The notes under the pieces are model-generated. The model did not search any database, was not told the origin of the DNA, and was given only the letters and a program-made list of their open reading frames with translations. From assembly GCA_031285575.1 (NCBI GenBank), contig JAITVX010000078.1:1-6490 (forward strand): DNA of 6,490 nt, given 5' to 3'. Below, piece after piece: positions 1 through 6,275 of this stretch; within the stretch, counting starts at the first letter, position 1; each line of letters starts with the position of its first letter. This DNA is from Bacteroidales bacterium (GTDB lineage: Bacteria > Bacteroidota > Bacteroidia > Bacteroidales > VadinHA17). Position numbers and translations under genes: made by a program.

Positions 1-185
1 CCGCGTTTAAAAACTATGTCGGTTTTTATGCAACACCTACTGGACATGCTGCTTTTGCCGACGAACTTTCGCAATACAAACAGGGCAAAGGCTCTGTACG
101 GTTTCTGCTGAACAGACCCGTTCCTCTCGATCTGATTCGCCGGATGGTTGAGTTCAGGGCGAATGAAAACAGTGCAGTTACATAA
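1..185 (+). CDS. DUF1801 / YdhG-like (frataxin-like fold) protein, C-terminal fragment
   Basis: Codons in phase from base 3 to the TAA at 183-185 encode about 60 residues with no start, so the gene begins left of the window. The fragment contains YVGFYATP near its start, then YKQGKGSVRF, then a P-x-DLIRRMVEFR helix. This order (aromatic-rich GFY strand, K-x-GKGSV-x-F strand, final PLDLI-x-x-MV-x-FR helix) is what I know as the end of DUF1801 proteins of the YjbR/CyaY-like superfamily, which are usually about 110-150 residues long. Some relatives, such as Bacillus Fra/YdhG, are proposed iron chaperones; many have no known role. Only the last half is visible, so no function is assigned beyond the family. 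The stop is followed by an A/T-rich spacer, so the gene is probably not co-transcribed with recQ. Confidence 0.75.
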   Translation, partial: AFKNYVGFYATPTGHAAFADELSQYKQGKGSVRFLLNRPVPLDLIRRMVEFRANENSAVT

Positions 186-367
186 ATCCTGTTGATAAAA
201 ACAATATGTACACAAAACAAATTTTAGTTGCGGGATGCCAGTGAGTAAAGACCTGCAGAGCTAAGGCGTAAAAATAATTTTGATGCAGTTGCCATGTTTT
301 TTACATAGCTGTTAATTTTATGAAATTTTTTGGTGTTATTATTAATTTTATTAATTTTATATTAAAC

Positions 368-397
368 TTTAAAAGTTAACAACCTTAGTTAAGTTTG
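368..397 (+). promoter_or_regulatory. Candidate Bacteroidota-type promoter for recQ
   Basis: TAAGTTTG at 390-397 matches the Bacteroidota -7 box TAnnTTTG exactly. Eighteen bases upstream is TTTA at 368-371, one base off the -33 element TTTG. Transcription would start near 403, giving a leader of roughly 15-20 bases before the ATG at 420. The -33 element lies within an 11-base palindrome, ACTTTAAAAGT (366-376). A second TAnnTTTG match, TAATTTTG at 275-282, has no -33 partner at suitable distance. The rest of 186-419 is A/T-rich with no gene visible. This is a motif match only. Confidence 0.42.
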
Positions 398-419
398 ATT
401 TTTTTTATTGCAGTAAGAC

Positions 420-2600
420 ATGTTAAATGACGTAACAACACACGATTACCTGAAGAAATACTTTGGCTTCGACACATTTAAAGGCAACCAGGAACGTGTA
501 ATTAAAAATGTACTTGAAGGAAAAGACACTTTTGTACTGATGCCTACCGGCGGCGGTAAATCGTTATGTTATCAGCTTCCGGCGGTTATGAAGCAGGGAA
601 CGGCCATAGTAATATCACCGCTTATTGCGCTGATGAAAAACCAGGTAGATGCAATGCGCAACTTCAGCATTACCGATGATGTTGCACACTTTCTTAACTC
701 TACGCTTTCAAAAACGGAAACAGCAAAAGTGAAGGAAGATATTTTAACCGGTAAAACAAAGCTTCTGTATGTTGCTCCCGAATCGCTTACAAAGCAGGAA
801 AACATCGATTTCCTGAAAAGTATAAACATCTCGTTTTATGCAATCGACGAAGCACACTGTATATCCGAATGGGGGCACGACTTCAGGCCCGAATACCGCA
901 AAATACGGCCTGCATTTGATGAAATCGGACTGGCGCCCATAATTGCCCTTACAGCAACGGCAACACCAAAGGTGCAGCACGATATTCAGAAAACCATAGG
1001 AGTGCTTGATGCCACTGTATTTAAATCATCATTCAACAGGCCAAACCTGTATTATGAAATAAGGGCAAAACAGGATGTGGCAAAGGAAATAATAAGGTAT
1101 ATCAAGAATAACAGCGGAAAGTCGGGCATTATTTACTGCCTCAGCCGTAAAAAAGTAGAAGAAATAGCCGAACTGCTCACCGTGAACGGAATAAAAGCCC
1201 TTCCCTACCATGCAGGGCTTGATGCTGCAACACGCACCGCCAACCAGGACAGATTTCTTATGGAAGACGTCGATATAATTGTAGCAACAATAGCTTTCGG
1301 TATGGGAATAGATAAACCGGACGTAAGATTTGTTTTGCACTACGACATTCCCAAAAGCCTTGAAGGGTATTACCAGGAGACAGGACGCGCCGGACGTGAC
1401 GGAGGAGAAGGCAACTGCATAGCATTTTACAGCTATAAAGATATACTTAAACTCGAAAAATTCATGCACGGCAAACCCATTGCCGAACAGGAAATAGGAA
1501 AGCAGCTGTTAAGCGAAACCGTATCGTATGTTGAGTCGTCGGCATGCCGACGAAAATCGCTCCTTCTCTATTTCGGTGAAGAATACCTGCATGACAACTG
1601 TGAAGCATGCGACAACTGCCTGCATCCCAAAATACAGATTGAAGGCAGCGAAGACGTTGTATTGGTTATCGAAACACTACTGGCCATAAAGGAAAAATTC
1701 AAAACCGACCATGTTGTAAATATCCTCACAGGCAAAATCGCCTCTGCAGTAAAGGCGTATAAACACCACAAAATTGAATTTTTCGGAGCGGGAGAAGAGA
1801 AAAACGAAAAGCACTGGAACATGGTAATAAGGCGCGCCCTTATAGCCAAGTTACTTGCAAAAGATATAGAAAACTATGGACTCCTGAAAGTAACCGGCAA
1901 AGGTTTGGATTTTATTGCCAAACCAACATCATTCATGCTGACGGAAGATCATGACTATACCGAAACCGACGACGATGATAGCTCTTTCGGGGCAAAAACA
2001 ACCGCTGTCGATGAAGAACTCTTCAGTATTCTTAAAGACCTCAGAAAGAAAATAGCGAAACAAAAAGACGTGCCCCCATTTGTAATCTTCCAAGACCCGT
2101 CGCTTGAAGATATGGCCATACAATACCCCATAACGATGGACGAGCTTCAGAATATTACCGGCGTAGGAACAGGTAAGGCACAGCGCTACGGTAAGGAATT
2201 TATAGAAATTATCAATAAATATGTCGAAGAAAAGGAAATAATAAGGCCTCTCGACATGGTGGTAAAATCGGTGATAAACAAATCGGGTGTAAAGGTTTAT
2301 ATCATCCAGAGCATTGACATGAAACGACAGCTCGAAGATATAGCCCATGCCAGGGGAATAGAAATGTCAGAACTGCTTTCTGAAATAGAAGCAATCGTAA
2401 ACTCCGGCACAAGTATTAACCTCGATTATTATATCGACAACATTATTGATGAAGAACGCCAGCAGGAAATATATTCATATTTCAGGGAAGAAGCCGAATC
2501 CGATTCCATTGAAGACGCCATAAAAGAACTGGGCAACGAATACGAAGAAGAAGAAATACGGCTGATGAGAATCAAGTTCCTTTCGGAAATGGGCAACTAA
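420..2600 (+). CDS. recQ: RecQ-family ATP-dependent 3'-5' DNA helicase
   Basis: The 726-residue product is a complete RecQ helicase, expected to unwind DNA in the cytoplasm during recombination repair and fork restart. Superfamily 2 motifs are all present: motif 0 with Q24, Walker A GGGKS (44-48, catalytic K47), SPLIALM (66-72), DEAH (143-146) followed by the RecQ-specific aromatic-rich loop CISEWGHDFRPEY (147-159), TATATP (178-183), motif V around 289-300, and QETGRAGRDG (319-328). Four zinc-binding cysteines follow (C376, C394, C397, C400), then a winged-helix RQC region (about 405-505), an acidic linker (about 512-521), and HRDC (about 530-605). Residues 606-726 form an extension absent from the roughly 610-residue E. 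coli enzyme; similar helix-turn-helix tails are common in Bacteroidota RecQ. The ATG at 420 places motif 0 at the normal distance from the N-terminus. There is no Shine-Dalgarno sequence, as is usual in this phylum. The 3' end overlaps the convergent glycosyltransferase gene. Confidence 0.97.
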   Translation: MLNDVTTHDYLKKYFGFDTFKGNQERVIKNVLEGKDTFVLMPTGGGKSLCYQLPAVMKQGTAIVISPLIALMKNQVDAMRNFSITDDVAHFLNSTLSKTETAKVKEDILTGKTKLLYVAPESLTKQENIDFLKSINISFYAIDEAHCISEWGHDFRPEYRKIRPAFDEIGLAPIIALTATATPKVQHDIQKTIGVLDATVFKSSFNRPNLYYEIRAKQDVAKEIIRYIKNNSGKSGIIYCLSRKKVEEIAELLTVNGIKALPYHAGLDAATRTANQDRFLMEDVDIIVATIAFGMGIDKPDVRFVLHYDIPKSLEGYYQETGRAGRDGGEGNCIAFYSYKDILKLEKFMHGKPIAEQEIGKQLLSETVSYVESSACRRKSLLLYFGEEYLHDNCEACDNCLHPKIQIEGSEDVVLVIETLLAIKEKFKTDHVVNILTGKIASAVKAYKHHKIEFFGAGEEKNEKHWNMVIRRALIAKLLAKDIENYGLLKVTGKGLDFIAKPTSFMLTEDHDYTETDDDDSSFGAKTTAVDEELFSILKDLRKKIAKQKDVPPFVIFQDPSLEDMAIQYPITMDELQNITGVGTGKAQRYGKEFIEIINKYVEEKEIIRPLDMVVKSVINKSGVKVYIIQSIDMKRQLEDIAHARGIEMSELLSEIEAIVNSGTSINLDYYIDNIIDEERQQEIYSYFREEAESDSIEDAIKELGNEYEEEEIRLMRIKFLSEMGN

Positions 2601-3676
2601 CCCCTTTTGCCCGGCAGCATAAAAGCCTTTGCTGCAACGGCAATAACATAAAAAGGATAAACAACCTGCGACGGCAAAAACCATCTCATCAGCGGTTGCC
2701 TGCCGTAGCGTTGGGTTACGTTGCGCAGAATAAGCCCGTCGGGAACCGACTTCAGTACAACAGCCAGTATGTATATATACATAAAGGTATGGTTGAAACA
2801 TGCAGCTATAAAAGTTACTGCCTGAAACAAAACGGTGGCAAATGTCGCTACACCTGCAATAACCGTAAATACATCGTCGTATGTCCGCGCTTTTGACAGC
2901 CACCGCGACCGCTGCCGCATGAATTCTCTTACCGAAGGCTCCCTGCGAGTCGTAGCCATCGCTTCCTGCGATTCGAGCCAGGCAACCTGCCCTCCTTTCT
3001 TTATACTGTGAAGCAGAAAAACATCATCGCCGGAAGCTATTTCGGGATGAAGGCTGTATCTGCTGTCGAGCCACGCCTGTTTGTCGAATGCAAGATTTGC
3101 CCCGTTGCACATTATACCGCTTCCCAGCAAAACGGAACCTGCCGTTACGCCCTGAAGGCTCATAAACTCAAGCTCGCAGAACCTGCCCCAGAACCCCCTC
3201 GCAGGCATAATCGTAACGGGACATACTATAAGGTTGGCTTCTGTGCTGTGGCTGAACAACGCTACTGTACCTATCCACCTGCTTCCAACGCGGCAGTCGG
3301 CGTCGGTAGTAAGGATCAGATCACCACAGGCAGCACAGATGCCAGCACTTATGGCATCTTTCTTGCCGAGGCCACTGTTTTTAATTACCCGCAGATTGCG
3401 GACAGGCTCAAACGAGGCGGCAATATCATACGTGCTGTCATCAGAATTGTCATCAATAACAATAACTTCATAAAGATTTTCAGGATAATGCTGCAACGCA
3501 AGGTCGCCAAGTATGTATGGAAGGTTTTTCTGTTCGTTGCGGCACGGTATCAGAACACTCACAAACCTGTCGCTCTGCTGTCGGGGTTCAAAATACACAA
3601 TACGTTTGAGCCCTCTGTATATCGCCATGAGGATAATACAGTATGGAACTGTAAATATCAATACCAGCCACACCAT
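2597..3676 (-). CDS. Membrane-associated family 2 glycosyltransferase
   Basis: This 359-residue protein has the order of a processive-type GT2: an N-terminal membrane helix (about 1-20), a GT-A catalytic domain opening with VSVLIPCRNE (39-48), and VIVIDDNSDD (71-80) for nucleotide-sugar binding. It also has the metal-binding DAD at 125-127, GDD (216-218) where the catalytic base is expected, and QRSRW (255-259), which fits the QxxRW acceptor-site signature. Hydrophobic segments at about 270-293, 297-312 and 334-355 would anchor the C-terminus in the inner membrane. It should transfer a sugar from a nucleotide donor to a lipid or glycan at the cytoplasmic face; donor and acceptor cannot be told from sequence. 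Its ATG directly follows the stop of the upstream acetyltransferase (TGA-ATG, no gap), which suggests translational coupling and supports this start. Its TAG overlaps the recQ TAA on the opposite strand. No polysaccharide cluster is seen around it. Confidence 0.9.
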   Translation of the reverse strand: MVWLVLIFTVPYCIILMAIYRGLKRIVYFEPRQQSDRFVSVLIPCRNEQKNLPYILGDLALQHYPENLYEVIVIDDNSDDSTYDIAASFEPVRNLRVIKNSGLGKKDAISAGICAACGDLILTTDADCRVGSRWIGTVALFSHSTEANLIVCPVTIMPARGFWGRFCELEFMSLQGVTAGSVLLGSGIMCNGANLAFDKQAWLDSRYSLHPEIASGDDVFLLHSIKKGGQVAWLESQEAMATTRREPSVREFMRQRSRWLSKARTYDDVFTVIAGVATFATVLFQAVTFIAACFNHTFMYIYILAVVLKSVPDGLILRNVTQRYGRQPLMRWFLPSQVVYPFYVIAVAAKAFMLPGKRG

Positions 3677-4129
3677 TCAACCCTGCTTTAGCCATTCATA
3701 CAGCAGGTAATGTCCGCTTTTCATGCCCGCGGCCTCGTATGTTTTTTGGGCAGCGACATTGTTTGCCTCTACATATAAACGCAGTCCGGTGGCACCATAC
3801 CTTTCTGCCTCCGCTTTTACATATCCGTACATTTTACTGAAAATCCCCATTCTCCTGAACTGCGGCTCTACATAAACCGACTGCAGCCACCATACCTCTG
3901 CGTTTCGCCAGTCGCTCCACTCATAAGTAACCAGCAGCGATGCAATTACTTTGCTGTCGCTGGTTGCAACCCAATACTGCCCTCTGCCCGGTTTATCAAA
4001 AACTGCCTTAACGCCATCTTCTACCGTTTCGGGCAACAGCGCCAGGCCTTCTGTTTCCATGGCCATTTTTATCTGAAATTCAGCTATTGCCGGCATATCT
4101 TCTTGTGTAGCTTTTCTTATCTCTGTCAT
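3677..4129 (-). CDS. GNAT-family N-acetyltransferase
   Basis: This 150-residue single-domain protein has the GNAT layout. It starts with an IRKATQEDMPAI strand-helix (4-15) and has a central WWLQSVYVEP strand (80-89). Motif A follows as FRRMGIF (91-97), which binds the acetyl-CoA pyrophosphate. The C-terminal part LRLYVEANN-x-AAQKTYEAAGM (117-136) carries the conserved asparagine and the tyrosine (Y131) that often acts as general acid. The last position of the R-x-x-G-x-G/A loop is F97 rather than glycine or alanine, a variant seen in some subfamilies. The protein would acetylate a small-molecule amine or a protein N-terminus in the cytoplasm; the substrate is unknown. The ATG at 4129 places the first strand where GNAT proteins begin. 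It lies 42 bases after the cysteine-cluster gene and abuts the glycosyltransferase, so it appears to be the third gene of the minus-strand operon. Confidence 0.93.
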   Translation of the reverse strand: MTEIRKATQEDMPAIAEFQIKMAMETEGLALLPETVEDGVKAVFDKPGRGQYWVATSDSKVIASLLVTYEWSDWRNAEVWWLQSVYVEPQFRRMGIFSKMYGYVKAEAERYGATGLRLYVEANNVAAQKTYEAAGMKSGHYLLYEWLKQG

Positions 4130-4171
4130 TACGGTATAAATATGTTTTCGGTGTAAAATATTATTTTTCTT

Positions 4172-4432
4172 TTAGGCAAGACATGCGTCGCGGCTTTCGA
4201 GTTTATACAGGATAGCAAGGGCTTCGGCACGGTCGAAGCCGCAGAAATCGGTTTCGGCAAGGTAATCGATGCATACTTTTGGTCTTTGCGAATTGTCAAA
4301 CAGGTTGCATCGGTAATCGTCGAGAAGATGGATGCATCTTGTACCCGACGGTTTACCTCCGGGCATTCCGGGTATATGCGACGATATTGATATTGCTATG
4401 CAGCAGGCTCCGCAGTTTTTCCGGCACTCCAT
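4172..4432 (-). CDS. YkgJ-family cysteine-cluster protein (putative metal-binding)
   Basis: This short protein (86 residues) has nine cysteines. The N-terminal cluster is C3-x3-C7-x2-C10-C11, the hallmark of the YkgJ/UPF0153 family (zinc- or iron-cluster-type cysteine motif). Further cysteines at 33, 42, 54 and 64 sit in family-like contexts: TRCIHLLDDYRC for 33-42 and RPKVC-x-DY for 54. C84 near the end is extra. No signal peptide is present, so it is probably cytoplasmic. The biochemical role of the family is not established; binding of zinc or an Fe-S cluster is inferred from the cysteines. The ATG at 4432 leaves only two residues before C3, but the in-frame sequence upstream meets the stop codon of the SelA-like gene after six codons, so no much longer start exists. 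It is in the same frame as that gene, 18 bases downstream. Confidence 0.88.
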   Translation of the reverse strand: MECRKNCGACCIAISISSHIPGMPGGKPSGTRCIHLLDDYRCNLFDNSQRPKVCIDYLAETDFCGFDRAEALAILYKLESRDACLA

Positions 4433-4450
4433 GTCTGTGTCTGTTTGCGG

Positions 4451-6022
4451 TCAGATTTTTTTTGCACTCCATGTAGCGGTGCCGTATTCACCAAGTATTG
4501 CGTCGCCATGCATTGTGTTGCCGTTTATTTCACCTTTGAATTCGATATTGATCCGGGCGCCGTCTTTTCCGTATGAGCTTCTTATAAGTACTTCGTTGCC
4601 GTATATTGTGCCGCTTATGTTGCGCTGCCCTATGCTGCCAGTGTGAGTTCCTGCAAGCTGGTTGTAGTTTTGTTCTATTTTAAGCGACTGACTTACTGTG
4701 CTTGCATAAAATTTCATTTCAAGTTCCCACTGCCCTGCAATGTTTTGCGCAGGAGCTCCGGTGGGGAGTGTTATTGCAGGAGGGGCAGACAGCAGCCGGT
4801 AAACGCTGTCGGCAATAATAATTTCGTCGCCGTCGGCCAGCTGCGACGAGTTGATTGAGATGTTGGGGCTTTCGTTTGGCGGAAATGGCAGAAAGCTGCC
4901 GAAGCCGCTGACTGCAATACGCGGGTTTCCATCCCAGAGAGCCTGCTCGGCATCGATGCCTTTCAGTGGTATTTTTTCAATATCCCACGATACGGCGAGG
5001 CCGGGACTTGGGTTTGAGCGTCCGCGTGGCTGGCGGATGTTGACGGTAACGCCTGGAATATCCTGCAGTTTGCCAGCGATGTATTCAAGTCGCGAATTCC
5101 ACAGTTTCAATTCGGCCTGATGGTCGCGCCTGAACCACATTTCAACTGCGGCAAGCATGCCCATTATTTCTTCTCTCCCTACTTTAAAGCCGCGTCCGAA
5201 TCCGTGGTGCGGGCCTGTATTCATTCTTGAGGCGTATATAAGGTCTTTTCGTCCGAGCAGCAGGCCGGCGCACTGGGGGCCATTAAGGTATTTGCCGCCG
5301 CTGTATGCAACAAGGTCGGCGCCCTGCGACAGATGCGGGTTTGGCAGTTCAAGGCCTTCGGCGGCGGCATCGACAAGGACGGGAACGCCTGCTTTTTTGG
5401 CTTCAGCAGATATTTCTTTTAACGACAGCGGTCCGTTTTCTGATGCCGAGCCTGCCAGGATCATTATCATGGCGGTGGAGGGACGGAGTGCCGATTTCAG
5501 TTCTGCGAGTGTTTCTACTTCTATCATCTTTACGCCTACGGCTCTTGCTGCTGCATCGTATGCTGTTCGCGAATATGATGTGATTATTACCTCGTTCTTC
5601 ATTCCGGCAATATTGTCGGGTATCATCCATATTTTGTCTGGGTCGCCGCCGGTAACGCATCCGGCTGTTGCGGCGGTTATTGCTGCCGATGCTCCGGCTG
5701 TTATGCAGCCCGATTCGGCTCCGGTGAGTTCGGCAAGCCTTTTGCCCACGCCGTCCATCAGTTCGTCTATCTGTACGTAGCCTGCAACGGCTTCGTCCAT
5801 TGCCTGCTGCACTTCGGGCAAAATGCGGCTTGCGCCGAGTACGGTAATGGTGCCGCGTGCATTTATTACGGTGCGTACACCTATCGATTCGTAAAGGCTT
5901 GTTACCGGCAACATGGCGGTTTTATCGGTTTTACAGCCTGCAAGATGCATTATGGATGTGCTTCCTATTACTCCGGCTACGGGAAGTGCCGACAGGTTTT
6001 TAATTGCGGTTCTTCGTTTCAT
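4451..6022 (-). CDS. Exported SelA-like PLP-dependent enzyme (lipoprotein) with C-terminal beta domain
   Basis: The 523-residue product combines three parts. Residues 1-30 are an export signal: twin arginines at 3-4 (KRRTAIK, resembling the Tat motif), a hydrophobic stretch, and a lipobox LAGC with C30 as lipidation site. Residues about 40-415 are a fold type I PLP enzyme of the SelA/DgaE group, with TVINARGT (51-58), VLVDAAAE (215-222, D218 likely contacting the PLP pyridine) and SGGKYLNGPQ (241-250, K244 the likely Schiff-base lysine). Known relatives include L-seryl-tRNA(Sec) selenium transferase and D-glucosaminate-6-phosphate ammonia-lyase. Residues about 427-521 form a beta-strand domain ending in GEYGTATWSA. 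The signal makes a tRNA substrate unlikely; a periplasmic lyase or aminotransferase-like reaction on a small molecule is my inference. The ATG at 6022 follows an A-rich leader and gives a complete signal peptide. It appears to be the first gene of the operon. Confidence 0.88.
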   Translation of the reverse strand: MKRRTAIKNLSALPVAGVIGSTSIMHLAGCKTDKTAMLPVTSLYESIGVRTVINARGTITVLGASRILPEVQQAMDEAVAGYVQIDELMDGVGKRLAELTGAESGCITAGASAAITAATAGCVTGGDPDKIWMIPDNIAGMKNEVIITSYSRTAYDAAARAVGVKMIEVETLAELKSALRPSTAMIMILAGSASENGPLSLKEISAEAKKAGVPVLVDAAAEGLELPNPHLSQGADLVAYSGGKYLNGPQCAGLLLGRKDLIYASRMNTGPHHGFGRGFKVGREEIMGMLAAVEMWFRRDHQAELKLWNSRLEYIAGKLQDIPGVTVNIRQPRGRSNPSPGLAVSWDIEKIPLKGIDAEQALWDGNPRIAVSGFGSFLPFPPNESPNISINSSQLADGDEIIIADSVYRLLSAPPAITLPTGAPAQNIAGQWELEMKFYASTVSQSLKIEQNYNQLAGTHTGSIGQRNISGTIYGNEVLIRSSYGKDGARINIEFKGEINGNTMHGDAILGEYGTATWSAKKI

Positions 6023-6090
6023 TTTTTTATGTTATTTGCTTTTATAATATACTGTTGTGGCGTGATGTCTTTAAATCGTGTTTCGGTATT

Positions 6091-6098
6091 CAAAGTTA
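6091..6098 (-). promoter_or_regulatory. Candidate -7 box for the SelA-like operon
   Basis: Read on the minus strand this is TAACTTTG, an exact match to the Bacteroidota -7 consensus TAnnTTTG. It lies about 69 bases upstream of the ATG at 6022, so the leader would be roughly 60 bases long. I find no TTTG -33 element at the expected distance; that region is simply A/T-rich. No operator, riboswitch or other gene is visible in 6023-6188. Weak evidence, based on one box and its position ahead of an operon. Confidence 0.33.
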
Positions 6099-6188
6099 AG
6101 GTAAAATTTTAATAATTATGTTAATATTGTTTTTTGATATGTATTTTATATTAGACTTCTGCGGAAAATAGAACTTCAAAACCCTGTT

Positions 6189-6275
6189 CGTCATTGCGAC
6201 CGCGAGGCACGAAGCGGGAAGCAATCCAGAACACACGGAGCGCGGGAGTGCTTCGGGCAAGCTCTCGCAATGACG
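6189..6275. repeat. Palindromic intergenic repeat (CGTCATTGCGA...TCGCAATGACG type)
   Basis: The 87-base segment is bounded by perfect 11-base inverted ends, CGTCATTGCGA (6189-6199) and TCGCAATGACG (6265-6275). Inside, CGAAGC (6210-6215) pairs with GCTTCG (6250-6255), so the transcript could form a long interrupted hairpin. The minus strand reads GGATTGCTTCCCGCTTCG followed by the CGCAATGACG end, which I recognise as the dispersed repeat found between genes in many Bacteroidota, Chlorobi, Deltaproteobacteria and Rickettsiales. It has no coding capacity of its own and is probably a MITE- or REP-like element. It is more G+C-rich than the DNA to its left. Confidence 0.8.

Noticed and set aside
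275..282. TAATTTTG as a second recQ promoter -7 box
   Set aside because: It matches TAnnTTTG but has no TTTG-like element at the right distance upstream and would give a leader of about 135 bases; the box at 390-397 is better placed.
268..304. Terminator hairpin after the DUF1801 gene (GTAAAAA paired with TTTTTAC)
   Set aside because: The stem is seven bases of almost only A-T pairs with a 23-base loop, so it is not stable enough to call.
2614..2635. Terminator hairpin downstream of recQ (GCAGCA/TGCTGC)
   Set aside because: The loop is ten bases, no U run follows, and it lies within the glycosyltransferase coding sequence, where codon content explains it.
3008..3691. A 227-residue plus-strand open frame
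   Set aside because: It lies opposite the glycosyltransferase gene, whose motifs are clear; the plus-strand translation has no recognisable domain and is a shadow.
5157..5780. A 207-residue plus-strand open frame
   Set aside because: It lies opposite the PLP-enzyme core and is rich in serine, proline and alanine, as expected from antisense of a G+C-richer gene.
4451..6022. True selA (selenocysteine synthase)
   Set aside because: The export signal, the extra C-terminal domain and the absence of selB or selC nearby argue against a tRNA-acting enzyme; only the PLP fold group is supported.
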